DNA of 64,000 nt from Pasteurella sp030783905. Lineage in GTDB: Bacteria > Pseudomonadota > Gammaproteobacteria > Enterobacterales > Pasteurellaceae. Within the stretch, counting starts at the first letter, position 1, and every line of letters starts with the position of its first letter. The notes beneath the pieces were generated by a model. It ran no database searches. It was not told where the DNA came from and saw only the letters and a list, made by a program, of their open reading frames with translations. Made by a program: the position numbers and the translations under genes. The stretch is taken from the NCBI GenBank assembly GCA_051122655.1, contig CP182107.1:1798001-1862000 (forward strand). Reading direction: 5' to 3'. Shown piece by piece: positions 7,373 through 15,825 of the stretch.

Positions 7373-9262
7373 ATGTTTTATACTGAAAATTATGATGTAA
7401 TCGTGATTGGTGGTGGACACGCAGGTACAGAAGCTGCACTCGCACCAGCACGCATGGGACTTAAAACCCTATTATTAACCCACAATGTAGATACATTAGG
7501 ACAAATGTCCTGTAATCCCGCAATTGGCGGGATCGGAAAAGGCCATTTAGTCAGAGAAATTGATGCAATGGGTGGGTTGATGGCAACCGCAGCTGACCAA
7601 GCAGGGATCCAATTTCGTACTTTAAATAGCAGTAAAGGTCCCGCCGTTCGTGCAACTCGTGCACAAGCAGACCGTGTGTTATATCGTCAAGCCGTACGCA
7701 TTGCATTAGAAAATCAAGAAAATTTGGATATTTTTCAACAAGAAGTAACCGATATTATTTTAGATCAGGATCGTGTTTCCGGCGTAACGACCAAAATGGG
7801 CTTAAAATTCCGTGCAAAAGCGGTGATTTTAACTGCAGGTACATTCCTTTCGGGTAAAATCCATATCGGTTTAGAAAACTATACTGGCGGACGTGCAGGT
7901 GATCCAGCTTCAGTCATGTTAGCTGATCGTTTAAGAGATCTGAATTTACGTGTGGATCGTTTAAAAACGGGTACACCACCACGTATTGATGCACGCACCA
8001 TTGATTTCTCGATATTAGCGAAACAACATGGTGATGAAAAACTGCCTGTTTTTTCATTTATGGGATCCGTTGATCAACATCCACGTCAGATCCCATGTTT
8101 TATTACCCATACCAATGAACAGACCCATGATGTGATCCGTAATAACTTAGATCGCAGTCCGATGTATGCTGGGATCATTGAAGGGATCGGCCCACGTTAT
8201 TGTCCATCGATCGAAGACAAAGTGATGCGTTTTTCTGAGCGTAATTCACACCAGATCTATCTTGAACCAGAAGGCTTAACCAGTAATGAAATCTATCCAA
8301 ATGGGATTTCTACTAGCTTGCCTTTTGATGTGCAAATGAAGATCGTTAATTCGATGAAAGGGATGGAAAAAGCACGCATTATCAAGCCGGGTTATGCGAT
8401 TGAATATGATTATTTTGATCCAAGAGATCTGAAACCTACTTTAGAAACAAAATCAATCAATGGCTTATTTTTTGCTGGACAGATTAATGGAACAACGGGG
8501 TATGAAGAGGCCGCTGGACAAGGTTTATTAGCGGGAATTAATGCTGGTTTATTGGTGCAAGAAAAAGAAGCTTGGTTCCCACGTCGTGATCAGGCCTATA
8601 TTGGCGTATTAGTCGATGATCTTTGTACTTTAGGGACAAAAGAACCATACCGTGTGTTTACCTCTCGTGCTGAGTATCGTTTATTGTTGCGTGAAGACAA
8701 TGCCGATAGCCGTTTAACGCCAATTGCCCACCAATTAGGCTTAATTGATGAAAAACGCTGGGCGAGATTTAATCAAAAAATGGAAAACATCGAATTAGAA
8801 AGACAGCGTTTACGTCAAATTTGGTTGCATCCACGTTCAGCGCACCTTGAAGAAGCCAATAAGGTGTTAGGCAGTCCATTAGTGCGTGAAGCCAATGGGG
8901 AAGATTTATTACGCCGTCCAGAAATCAATTACGCCATTTTGACCTCTTTAACCCCATTCCAACCTGCAATGGTAGATCAAGAAGCGGTAGAGCAAGTAGA
9001 AATTGCGATCAAATATCAAGGTTATATTGAACATCAACAAGAAGAAATTGAGCGTCAAAAACGCCATGAAAATACAGTTATTCCAACTGGCTTTGATTAT
9101 AGCGTCGTCGCGGGTTTATCGAATGAAGTGCGTGCAAAATTAGAACAACATCGCCCTGTTTCTATTGGACAAGCTTCGCGTATTTCAGGGGTAACACCTG
9201 CGGCTATCTCTATTTTATTGGTGAATTTGAAAAAACAAGGCATGTTAAAGCGTGGTGAGTAA
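7373..9262 (+). CDS. mnmG: tRNA uridine-5-carboxymethylaminomethyl modification enzyme MnmG
   Basis: FAD-dependent partner of MnmE; together they install the cmnm5 group on wobble uridine of several tRNAs. The dinucleotide-binding motif VIVIGGGHAGTEAALAPARMG is near the N-terminus, followed by the family motifs SCNPAIGGIGKGHLVREIDA and FAGQINGTTGYEEAAGQG. I set the start at the ATG at 7373 (MFYTENYDVIVIGGG, 629 aa, the usual length) with AAAGG upstream; an in-frame TTG at 7358 would add five residues. The gene abuts oriC as in enteric bacteria. It is followed by a thioredoxin-like gene before rsmG. Confidence 0.97.
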   Translation: MFYTENYDVIVIGGGHAGTEAALAPARMGLKTLLLTHNVDTLGQMSCNPAIGGIGKGHLVREIDAMGGLMATAADQAGIQFRTLNSSKGPAVRATRAQADRVLYRQAVRIALENQENLDIFQQEVTDIILDQDRVSGVTTKMGLKFRAKAVILTAGTFLSGKIHIGLENYTGGRAGDPASVMLADRLRDLNLRVDRLKTGTPPRIDARTIDFSILAKQHGDEKLPVFSFMGSVDQHPRQIPCFITHTNEQTHDVIRNNLDRSPMYAGIIEGIGPRYCPSIEDKVMRFSERNSHQIYLEPEGLTSNEIYPNGISTSLPFDVQMKIVNSMKGMEKARIIKPGYAIEYDYFDPRDLKPTLETKSINGLFFAGQINGTTGYEEAAGQGLLAGINAGLLVQEKEAWFPRRDQAYIGVLVDDLCTLGTKEPYRVFTSRAEYRLLLREDNADSRLTPIAHQLGLIDEKRWARFNQKMENIELERQRLRQIWLHPRSAHLEEANKVLGSPLVREANGEDLLRRPEINYAILTSLTPFQPAMVDQEAVEQVEIAIKYQGYIEHQQEEIERQKRHENTVIPTGFDYSVVAGLSNEVRAKLEQHRPVSIGQASRISGVTPAAISILLVNLKKQGMLKRGE

Positions 9263-9276
9263 TTATCGAGGTAACT

Positions 9277-9912
9277 ATGAAAAAAATATTATTATTTTTT
9301 TCAACATTATTTTGTAAATCAAAGTATTTTCCTGTTGAAATCTTTCCTAAAGAACTTGATAAAAATTGTAATGGTGGGTTAGCTCAACTTTATGATGAAT
9401 GTGGAAATCAGCTTGTTATTCTAAATAAAGCACTAGAAACTGCTAAAAAGCAAAATAAACATGTTTTGGTTGTTTATGGTGTAGAATGGTGCCTTTGGGA
9501 TCATGTTTTCAACAAATACATACAGGGTGGCATTGGAAAATTTATTTATAGATGGCGTGCGGATACTGGCGACTTCGTGGGATGGAATATGAAAGAAATT
9601 ACAACCAGAAATGATTATCAACAGGCTGAAATACTTAATAAATTTGTTGCTGAAAATTTTGTTATAGCCAATATTGAAGCTGAAAATACAAATGGTAAAG
9701 AAGTATTAAAACAAATAGGAATGTCCGATAATATTTACTATTATCCTACGATTATGATTCTAGATGAAAATGGAAATTATAGTGCAACTTTAGCTGCAAC
9801 AAGTTCTATTGATGGTTTTCAAATTCGTCAAAGTGGTAGTGAAGAATATAGAGGATATGATCGTAAAATTTTACTTGAGCAATTACAAATTTTGAAAAAC
9901 GCAGTAAAGTAA
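9277..9912 (+). CDS. Thioredoxin-fold-like protein inserted between mnmG and rsmG
   Basis: A 211-residue protein I cannot name. Residues 62-75 (HVLVVYGVEWCLWD) resemble the first strand and active-site turn of thioredoxin-like proteins, but the motif is WCLWD with a single cysteine (Cys72) instead of CxxC. YYYPTIMILDENG (about 154-166) looks like the cis-proline strand and beta-hairpin. The N-terminus (MKKILLFFSTLFCKS) is a short possible signal peptide. The gene is visibly more AT-rich than its neighbours and sits 14 bp after mnmG and 29 bp before rsmG, a pair that is adjacent in E. coli. It was probably inserted into the operon. A classical thiol-disulfide role is doubtful with one active-site cysteine. 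Confidence 0.7.
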   Translation: MKKILLFFSTLFCKSKYFPVEIFPKELDKNCNGGLAQLYDECGNQLVILNKALETAKKQNKHVLVVYGVEWCLWDHVFNKYIQGGIGKFIYRWRADTGDFVGWNMKEITTRNDYQQAEILNKFVAENFVIANIEAENTNGKEVLKQIGMSDNIYYYPTIMILDENGNYSATLAATSSIDGFQIRQSGSEEYRGYDRKILLEQLQILKNAVK

Positions 9913-9941
9913 AATTATTTTTAATTTAAAGAATATAAGAA

Positions 9942-10574
9942 ATGCTTACTCTTGAACAAAAACTCACTGATAAACTCGAAACTTTATTAAAACAGACCGC
10001 ACTTTCGATAACCGATCAACAGAAAGCACAATTAGTGAAATTGATTTTATTACTAAACAAGTGGAACAAAGCCTACAATCTCACTTCCGTGCGAGATCCG
10101 ATGGATATGCTAGTTAAACATATTTTAGATAGTCTTGTGGTCAGCCCATATTTAAGCGGTGAACGTTTTATTGATGTTGGCACAGGTCCGGGTTTACCAG
10201 GATTACCGCTTGCTATTATTAATCCTCATAAACAATTTGTACTTTTAGACAGTTTAGGTAAACGAATTAGCTTTATTCGTCATGCTGTTCGTGAGTTAGG
10301 TTTGCATAATGTCGAGACCGTATTAAGTCGTGTTGAAGAATATCGTCCTGAGCAACTATTTGATGGGGTGTTAAGCCGTGCTTTTGCTTCTTTAAAAGAT
10401 ATGACGGATTGGTGTCAACATCTACCAAACCAAGATGGTTATTTTTATGCTTTAAAAGGGCTTTATCATCAAGAAGAAGTAGAAGAACTCGGTGAGAAAT
10501 TTACTATCCAACAAGTGGTTCAATTACAGGTGCCAACGCTAGTTGGAGAAAGACATTTGGTAATTGTTAAGTAA
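9942..10574 (+). CDS. rsmG: 16S rRNA (guanine-527 N7)-methyltransferase RsmG
   Basis: SAM-dependent methyltransferase for G527 of 16S rRNA. A 210-residue protein with NKWNKAYNLTSVRDPMDMLVKHILDSL and the SAM-binding FIDVGTGPGLPGLPLAI, then LDSLGKRISF and VLSRAFASL. Family length is 205-210. It lies between the thioredoxin-like gene and the atp operon, the same neighbourhood as in E. coli. It carries one exact uptake signal (9996-10004). Confidence 0.97.
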   Translation: MLTLEQKLTDKLETLLKQTALSITDQQKAQLVKLILLLNKWNKAYNLTSVRDPMDMLVKHILDSLVVSPYLSGERFIDVGTGPGLPGLPLAIINPHKQFVLLDSLGKRISFIRHAVRELGLHNVETVLSRVEEYRPEQLFDGVLSRAFASLKDMTDWCQHLPNQDGYFYALKGLYHQEEVEELGEKFTIQQVVQLQVPTLVGERHLVIVK

Positions 10575-10605
10575 ATTTTAAAGGAATGTTTAAAAAATAT
10601 AATTT

Positions 10606-10621
10606 TGTGATCTTGTTCACA
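10606..10621. promoter_or_regulatory. CRP site upstream of the atp operon
   Basis: TGTGATCTTGTTCACA matches both half-sites of the CRP consensus TGTGA-N6-TCACA exactly, with A/T flanks. It lies about 40 bp upstream of the -10 of the atpI promoter, an activating position. Confidence 0.75.
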
Positions 10622-10653
10622 TATTTTAATTTCTAATAGGGTTAAAACTAGCG

Positions 10654-10659
10654 TATAAT
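10654..10659 (+). promoter_or_regulatory. -10 element of the atp promoter
   Basis: TATAAT in the context GCGTATAATCCG, 51 bp before the atpI ATG. No good -35 is present (TTCTAA at the matching distance), which fits an activator-dependent promoter. Confidence 0.6.
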
Positions 10660-10710
10660 CCGCAGTAATTTTGTTTTGTTTATACCGTGTTATTGCAGTG
10701 AATACAGGTA

Positions 10711-11097
10711 ATGTCGCAAGTAATTGATCGAGCTAGGAAGAAGTATAAAATGACACTCTGGGTAGAATTGGGAGTGTTATTAACCAGTTTTGTGTGCTTA
10801 ATAGGGTATAAATGGTTAATTGGTGTTTCTTTTTTATTAGGTGCTTTAGCGATAGCTATTCCACATAGTCTGTTTGTTTGGTTGGTTTTTTTTACAAAAA
10901 AACAACAAATTTCAAATAAACTAACAACATTTTACCGTGGAGAAGCCGTTAAATTCATATCCACCATTTTTTTTATTGTACTTGCTTTTAAATTAGTTGA
11001 TTCAATGCATGTTATTGCATTTTTTATAGGATATTTTATAACAATAGTTTTAAATAATCTTCTTCCCTTTTTAGTAAGTAAGTACTTAAATATATAA
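10711..11097 (+). CDS. atpI: F0F1 ATP synthase subunit I
   Basis: A 128-residue membrane protein with four predicted hydrophobic segments (from about residues 17, 37, 75 and 98), placed first in the atp operon. AtpI is thought to help assemble the c-ring and is not essential for activity. Assignment rests on position, size and topology, as AtpI sequences are poorly conserved. No clear Shine-Dalgarno is present; CAGGTA precedes the ATG. Confidence 0.88.
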   Translation: MSQVIDRARKKYKMTLWVELGVLLTSFVCLIGYKWLIGVSFLLGALAIAIPHSLFVWLVFFTKKQQISNKLTTFYRGEAVKFISTIFFIVLAFKLVDSMHVIAFFIGYFITIVLNNLLPFLVSKYLNI

Positions 11098-11127
11098 CGT
11101 TTTTATAAATATCAAAAAGGATTAGTT

Positions 11128-11919
11128 ATGGCAGCAGAGCTTACAACAGCGGGATATATTGGGCACCATTTAGAATTCTTGAAAACAGGGGATTCTTTTT
11201 GGCATGTTCATTTAGATACCCTTTTCTTTTCTATCGTAGCGGGTGCAATTTTTCTTTTCATTTTTTCAAAAGTGGCAAAGAAAGCAACACCTGGTGTACC
11301 AAGTAAATTACAATGTTTCGTTGAAATTTTAGTTAGTTGGGTTGATGGTGTTGTGAAAGAAAACTTCCATGGACCAAGACATGTTGTTGCACCACTCGCA
11401 TTAACGGTATTTTGTTGGGTGTTTATTATGAATGCGATTGACTTAATACCTGTTGATTTCTTACCTCAAATTGCCAATTTATTTGGTATTCATTACTTAA
11501 GAGCCGTGCCGACAGCCGATATTAGTGCAACTCTTGGGATGTCTATTTGTGTATTTGCTTTAATTATTTTTTACACAATAAAATCAAAAGGTGTCACTGG
11601 CTTTGTGAAAGAATACACACTTCATCCATTTAATCATTGGGCATTTATTCCTGTGAACCTTGTACTTGAATTAGTGACCTTGCTTGCAAAACCTATTTCT
11701 CTTGCATTCCGTCTGTTCGGTAATATGTATGCAGGCGAATTGATTTTCATTTTGATTGCAGTAATGTATTCTGCCAATATGGCAATTGCCGCCTTAGGTA
11801 TTCCATTACATCTAGCGTGGGCGATCTTCCATATTCTGATAATTACTTTACAAGCGTTCATCTTTATGATGTTGACGATTGTGTATTTAAGTATCGCTTA
11901 TAATAAAGCTGATCATTAA
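11128..11919 (+). CDS. atpB: F0F1 ATP synthase subunit a
   Basis: The proton-channel subunit of F0. Of its 263 residues, the conserved penultimate helices carry the essential arginine in KPISLAFRLFGNMYAGEL and the ITLQAFIFMMLTIVYLS segment. The N-terminus contains HHLEFLKTGDSFWHVHLDTL, typical of gamma-proteobacterial AtpB. An AAGGA ribosome-binding site lies upstream. It is followed by a 97-bp gap with a strong hairpin before atpE. Confidence 0.97.
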   Translation: MAAELTTAGYIGHHLEFLKTGDSFWHVHLDTLFFSIVAGAIFLFIFSKVAKKATPGVPSKLQCFVEILVSWVDGVVKENFHGPRHVVAPLALTVFCWVFIMNAIDLIPVDFLPQIANLFGIHYLRAVPTADISATLGMSICVFALIIFYTIKSKGVTGFVKEYTLHPFNHWAFIPVNLVLELVTLLAKPISLAFRLFGNMYAGELIFILIAVMYSANMAIAALGIPLHLAWAIFHILIITLQAFIFMMLTIVYLSIAYNKADH

Positions 11920-11925
11920 TAACCA

Positions 11926-11966
11926 TTACAGTAAGTAAAGACTTACTGTAATTTACTGTTTTTTTT
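11926..11966 (+). promoter_or_regulatory. Hairpin with two alternative 3' arms between atpB and atpE
   Basis: TTACAGTAAGT (11926-11936) pairs perfectly with ACTTACTGTAA (11941-11951). The core ACAGTAA (11928-11934) can instead pair with a second TTACTGT (11953-11959) that runs directly into eight T (11959-11966). This gives a terminator-like and a competing fold. It may tune or stabilise the atpE message. Confidence 0.55.
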
Positions 11967-12016
11967 ACTAACCAGCCTTTAGGCTAACTTTTTTAAATCT
12001 ATAACTGGAGAAACTT

Positions 12017-12271
12017 ATGGAAACTGTAATTACAGCAACTATTATCGGTGCATCAATCTTATTAGCATTTGCTGCATTAGGTACGGCAATCGGCTTTGCG
12101 ATTTTAGGTGGTAAATTTTTGGAGTCATCAGCTCGTCAACCTGAATTAGCAAACAGCTTGCAAACTAAGATGTTTATCGTTGCTGGTCTTCTTGATGCTA
12201 TTGCGATGATCGCTGTAGGGATTTCATTATTATTCATTTTCGCAAACCCATTCATCGATTTATTAAAATAA
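12017..12271 (+). CDS. atpE: F0F1 ATP synthase subunit c
   Basis: The 84-residue two-helix proteolipid that forms the rotor ring. The polar loop is SSARQPELANSLQTK, and the proton-binding aspartate lies in the second helix (GLLDAIAMI). The glycine-rich first helix (ALGTAIGFAILGGK) is typical. An ACTGGAGAAAC ribosome-binding site is present. It is flanked on both sides by structured RNA, which may support the higher synthesis this subunit needs. Confidence 0.97.
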   Translation: METVITATIIGASILLAFAALGTAIGFAILGGKFLESSARQPELANSLQTKMFIVAGLLDAIAMIAVGISLLFIFANPFIDLLK

Positions 12272-12329
12272 TTGTCGGTTTGCCAACAATTGCAAAATTA
12301 CTCATTGAGTAATCTAAACGACAATTATT
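12267..12329 (+). promoter_or_regulatory. Structured intercistronic region between atpE and atpF
   Basis: AATAATTGTCG (12267-12277) and CGACAATTATT (12319-12329) are perfectly complementary over 11 bp. They enclose a second hairpin, ATTACTCA/TGAGTAAT (12297-12313). The outer arm overlaps the atpE stop and ends just before the unusually strong AGGAGGGGG ribosome-binding site of atpF. A role in message processing or translation is inferred. Confidence 0.55.
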
Positions 12330-12341
12330 AAGGAGGGGGTT

Positions 12342-12812
12342 GTGAATTTAAATGCAACACTGATTGGTCAACTGATTGCGTTCGCAATATTTGTTGCGTT
12401 CTGTATGAAATTTGTTTGGCCACCAATTATTAAAGCAATTGAAGAGCGTCAACGTTCAATTGCCAATGCGTTAGCATCGGCAGAAGCAGCAAGAAAAGAG
12501 CAAGCCGATACGAAAGCTTTAGTTGAGCAAGAAATCACTGAAGCGAAAATGCAAGCGCAACAAATTATTGATTTAGCCAATAAACGCCGCAATGAAATTT
12601 TAGAAGAAGTTAAAGTGGAAGCTGAAGCAACAAGAGCGAAAATTATTGAGCAAGGTTATGCAGAAGTGGAAGCCGAACGTAAACGTGTTCAAGAAGAATT
12701 ACGTGTTAAAGTTGCATCACTTGCGATTGCGGGTGCGGAAAAAATTGTGGGTCGTACAGTTGATGAAGCGGCAAACAATGACATTATTGATAAATTAGTT
12801 GCAGAACTATAA
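12342..12812 (+). CDS. atpF: F0F1 ATP synthase subunit b
   Basis: The peripheral-stalk subunit, 156 residues. An N-terminal membrane helix (MNLNATLIGQLIAFAIFVAF) is followed by a long charged helix that dimerises and binds delta. The start codon is GTG at 12342, as in E. coli, behind the very strong AGGAGGGGG at 12331-12339. No in-frame ATG is nearby. It is 12 bp from atpH. Confidence 0.97.
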   Translation: MNLNATLIGQLIAFAIFVAFCMKFVWPPIIKAIEERQRSIANALASAEAARKEQADTKALVEQEITEAKMQAQQIIDLANKRRNEILEEVKVEAEATRAKIIEQGYAEVEAERKRVQEELRVKVASLAIAGAEKIVGRTVDEAANNDIIDKLVAEL

Positions 12813-12824
12813 AAGGTTGGGCTT

Positions 12825-13358
12825 ATGTCAGAATTAACTACAATAGCTCGCCCTTATGCGAAAGCAGCATTTGATTTTGCTATTGAGCAGAATGCAGTAG
12901 AAAAATGGGCAACTATGCTGCATTTTTCATCTGAGTTAGTCAAAGATGAAACGATGCAAACATTTTTAAAAAGTGCTCTGTCTGCGAATAAACTTGCTGA
13001 TGCAGTCATTTCAATTTGTGGCGAACAACTTGATCAATATGGGCAAAATCTTATTCGGTTAATGGCTGAAAATAAGCGTTTGGAAGTACTTCCTGCTGTT
13101 TATCAAACATTTCAATCTTATGTTGAGGAACACCAAAAAACAACTGAAGTACAAGTCATATCAGCTCAACCATTAAATGCAACACAAGAGCAAAAAATTG
13201 CTGCAGCAATGGAAAAAAGATTAGCTCGTAAAGTTAAATTAAATTGTAGCTTAGATAGTTCACTCATCGCAGGTGTAATTATTCGTACAGATGATTTTGT
13301 TATCGATGGAAGTAGTCGTGGACAACTGACTCGTCTAGCAAATGAGCTACAATTATAA
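12825..13358 (+). CDS. atpH: F0F1 ATP synthase subunit delta
   Basis: A 177-residue subunit linking the top of F1 to the b stalk. The N-terminal helical domain begins MSELTTIARPYAKAAFDFAI, and the C-terminal part contains AGVIIRTDDFVIDGSSRGQLTRL, the standard delta signature. It lies 12 bp from both neighbours in the operon. Confidence 0.97.
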   Translation: MSELTTIARPYAKAAFDFAIEQNAVEKWATMLHFSSELVKDETMQTFLKSALSANKLADAVISICGEQLDQYGQNLIRLMAENKRLEVLPAVYQTFQSYVEEHQKTTEVQVISAQPLNATQEQKIAAAMEKRLARKVKLNCSLDSSLIAGVIIRTDDFVIDGSSRGQLTRLANELQL

Positions 13359-13370
13359 GAGGAATAAAAG

Positions 13371-14912
13371 ATGCAACTAAATTCTACAGAAATTAGTGAA
13401 TTGATTAAAAAACGCATTGCCCAATTTGATGTTGTGAGTGAAGCTCGTAATACTGGGACAATCGTTTCTGTGAGTGACGGAATTATCCGTATTCATGGTT
13501 TAAGTGAGGTCATGCAAGGGGAAATGATTGCATTACCGGGCAATCGTTATGCGATGGCACTTAACCTTGAGAGAGATTCTGTGGGTGCGGTAGTCATGGG
13601 ATCTTATGCAGATCTTGCAGAAGGTATGGAAGTCCAGTGTACTGGTCGTATCCTTGAAGTCCCAGTCGGTCGTGGTTTATTAGGTCGCGTAGTTAATACC
13701 TTAGGTGAACCAATCGACGGTAAAGGTGAAATTGAAAATGATGGATTTTCTCCTGTTGAAGTGATTGCACCAGGTGTTATTGATCGTAAATCCGTTGATC
13801 AACCAGTACAAACTGGTTATAAAGCCGTTGACTCTATGGTGCCAATCGGTCGTGGTCAGCGTGAATTGATTATCGGTGACCGTCAAACAGGTAAAACCGC
13901 ATTAGCCATTGACGCAATCATTAACCAACGTGATTCGGGGATTAAATGTATCTATGTTGCGATTGGTCAAAAAGCATCAACTATTGCAAACGTAGTACGT
14001 AAATTAGAAGAACACGGTGCCTTACAAAATACCATTGTTGTCGTGGCATCCGCCTCAGAATCTGCTGCACTACAATATTTAGCACCATATTCTGGTTGTG
14101 CCATGGGTGAATATTTCCGTGATCGTGGAGAAGATGCGTTAATCATTTATGATGATTTGTCAAAACAAGCGGTTGCGTATCGTCAAATTTCACTATTATT
14201 ACGTCGCCCACCTGGTCGTGAAGCCTTCCCTGGTGATGTATTCTATTTACACTCTCGTTTACTTGAGCGTGCTTCTCGTGTTAACGAAGATTATGTTGAG
14301 CGTTTCACTCACGGTGAAGTAAAAGGTAAAACTGGTTCTTTAACTGCGCTTCCAATTATCGAAACCCAAGCGGGTGACGTTTCTGCATTCGTTCCAACCA
14401 ACGTTATTTCGATTACTGATGGTCAGATCTTCTTAGAATCTAACTTATTTAACTCAGGTATTCGCCCTGCGGTTAACCCGGGTATTTCGGTCTCTCGTGT
14501 AGGTGGCTCGGCGCAAACAAAAGTAATTAAGAAATTAGCAGGGGGTATTCGTACCGCACTTGCTCAATATCGTGAATTAGCGGCATTTGCTCAATTTGCT
14601 TCAGATCTTGATGATGCAACACGTAAGCAATTATCACATGGTCAAAAAGTAACTGAATTATTGAAACAAAAACAATATTCTCCATTATCAGTAGCACAAC
14701 AAGCATTAGTGTTATTTGCAGTAGAGTTTGGTTACTTAGAAGAAGTCGATTTAGATCGTATTGGTTCGTTTGAATCAGCACTTTTAGAGTATGCTAACCA
14801 TAACTATGCTGATTTTATGCGTGAGTTAACACAATCTGGCAATTACAATGATGAAATTAAAGATTCATTAAAAGCCATTTTGGATAGCTTCAAAGCAAAC
14901 AGTGCATGGTAA
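13371..14912 (+). CDS. atpA: F0F1 ATP synthase subunit alpha
   Basis: Non-catalytic nucleotide-binding subunit of F1, 513 residues, the usual length. The P-loop is GDRQTGKTALAID (about 169-181) and the family signature is PAVNPGISVSRVGGSA. It also has EYFRDRGEDALIIYDDLSKQ. An AGAGGAAT ribosome-binding site precedes the ATG. An exact uptake signal (14554-14562) is embedded in the coding sequence as RTALAQ, the only one found in this operon. Confidence 0.98.
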   Translation: MQLNSTEISELIKKRIAQFDVVSEARNTGTIVSVSDGIIRIHGLSEVMQGEMIALPGNRYAMALNLERDSVGAVVMGSYADLAEGMEVQCTGRILEVPVGRGLLGRVVNTLGEPIDGKGEIENDGFSPVEVIAPGVIDRKSVDQPVQTGYKAVDSMVPIGRGQRELIIGDRQTGKTALAIDAIINQRDSGIKCIYVAIGQKASTIANVVRKLEEHGALQNTIVVVASASESAALQYLAPYSGCAMGEYFRDRGEDALIIYDDLSKQAVAYRQISLLLRRPPGREAFPGDVFYLHSRLLERASRVNEDYVERFTHGEVKGKTGSLTALPIIETQAGDVSAFVPTNVISITDGQIFLESNLFNSGIRPAVNPGISVSRVGGSAQTKVIKKLAGGIRTALAQYRELAAFAQFASDLDDATRKQLSHGQKVTELLKQKQYSPLSVAQQALVLFAVEFGYLEEVDLDRIGSFESALLEYANHNYADFMRELTQSGNYNDEIKDSLKAILDSFKANSAW

Positions 14913-14938
14913 GTTAACACTTTAAATGGAGAGACAAA

Positions 14939-15808
14939 ATGGCAGGTGCTAAAGAGATAAGAACCAAAATCGCGAGTGTAAAAAGTACACAAAAAATTAC
15001 GAAAGCGATGGAAATGGTTGCTGCCTCGAAAATGCGTAAAACGCAAGAACGCATGTCTTCTTCACGTCCTTATTCAGAAACAATACGTAACGTGATCAGC
15101 CACGTTTCAAAAGCAACGATCGGTTATAAGCATCCATTTTTAGTGGATCGTGAAGTAAAAAAAGTGGGCATTATTGTTGTGTCCACAGATCGTGGACTTT
15201 GTGGTGGCTTAAACGTGAACTTGTTTAAAACCATATTAAATGAAATGAAACAATGGAAAGAAAAAGGTATTCCTGTTCAATTAAGTTTAATTGGTTCTAA
15301 ATCTATCAACTTTTTCCAATCAATGGGGGTTAAAATTTTAACCCAAGATTCAGGTATCGGTGATACACCTTCTGTTGAGCATTTGATCGGTTCAGTGAAC
15401 TCGATGATTGATGCTTATAAGAAAGGTGATATTGATGTTGTGTATTTGGTTTATAACAAATTCATTAACACCATGTCGCAAAAACCTGTATTGGAAAAAT
15501 TAATTCCATTACCAGAATTAGATAATGATGAATTAGGCGAAAGAAAACAAGTGTGGGATTATATTTACGAACCCGATGCGAAAGTATTATTAGATAATTT
15601 ATTGGTTCGTTATTTAGAATCTCAGGTTTATCAAGCAGCAGTTGAAAATCTTGCTTCTGAGCAAGCCGCTCGAATGGTCGCAATGAAAGCAGCAACAGAC
15701 AACGCAGGTAACTTAATTAATGAGTTACAGTTAGTCTATAACAAAGCTCGTCAAGCAAGTATTACAAATGAATTAAATGAAATTGTTGCGGGTGCAGCAG
15801 CAATTTAA
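14939..15808 (+). CDS. atpG: F0F1 ATP synthase subunit gamma
   Basis: The central rotor shaft, 289 residues. The N-terminal helix begins AGAKEIRTKIASVKSTQKIT, followed by GLCGGLN, and the C-terminal helix contains ITNELNEIVAGAAA. The ribosome-binding site is GGAGAG. It lies 26 bp after atpA and 17 bp before atpD. Confidence 0.98.
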   Translation: MAGAKEIRTKIASVKSTQKITKAMEMVAASKMRKTQERMSSSRPYSETIRNVISHVSKATIGYKHPFLVDREVKKVGIIVVSTDRGLCGGLNVNLFKTILNEMKQWKEKGIPVQLSLIGSKSINFFQSMGVKILTQDSGIGDTPSVEHLIGSVNSMIDAYKKGDIDVVYLVYNKFINTMSQKPVLEKLIPLPELDNDELGERKQVWDYIYEPDAKVLLDNLLVRYLESQVYQAAVENLASEQAARMVAMKAATDNAGNLINELQLVYNKARQASITNELNEIVAGAAAI

Positions 15809-15825
15809 CAAATAGAGGATCGGTA

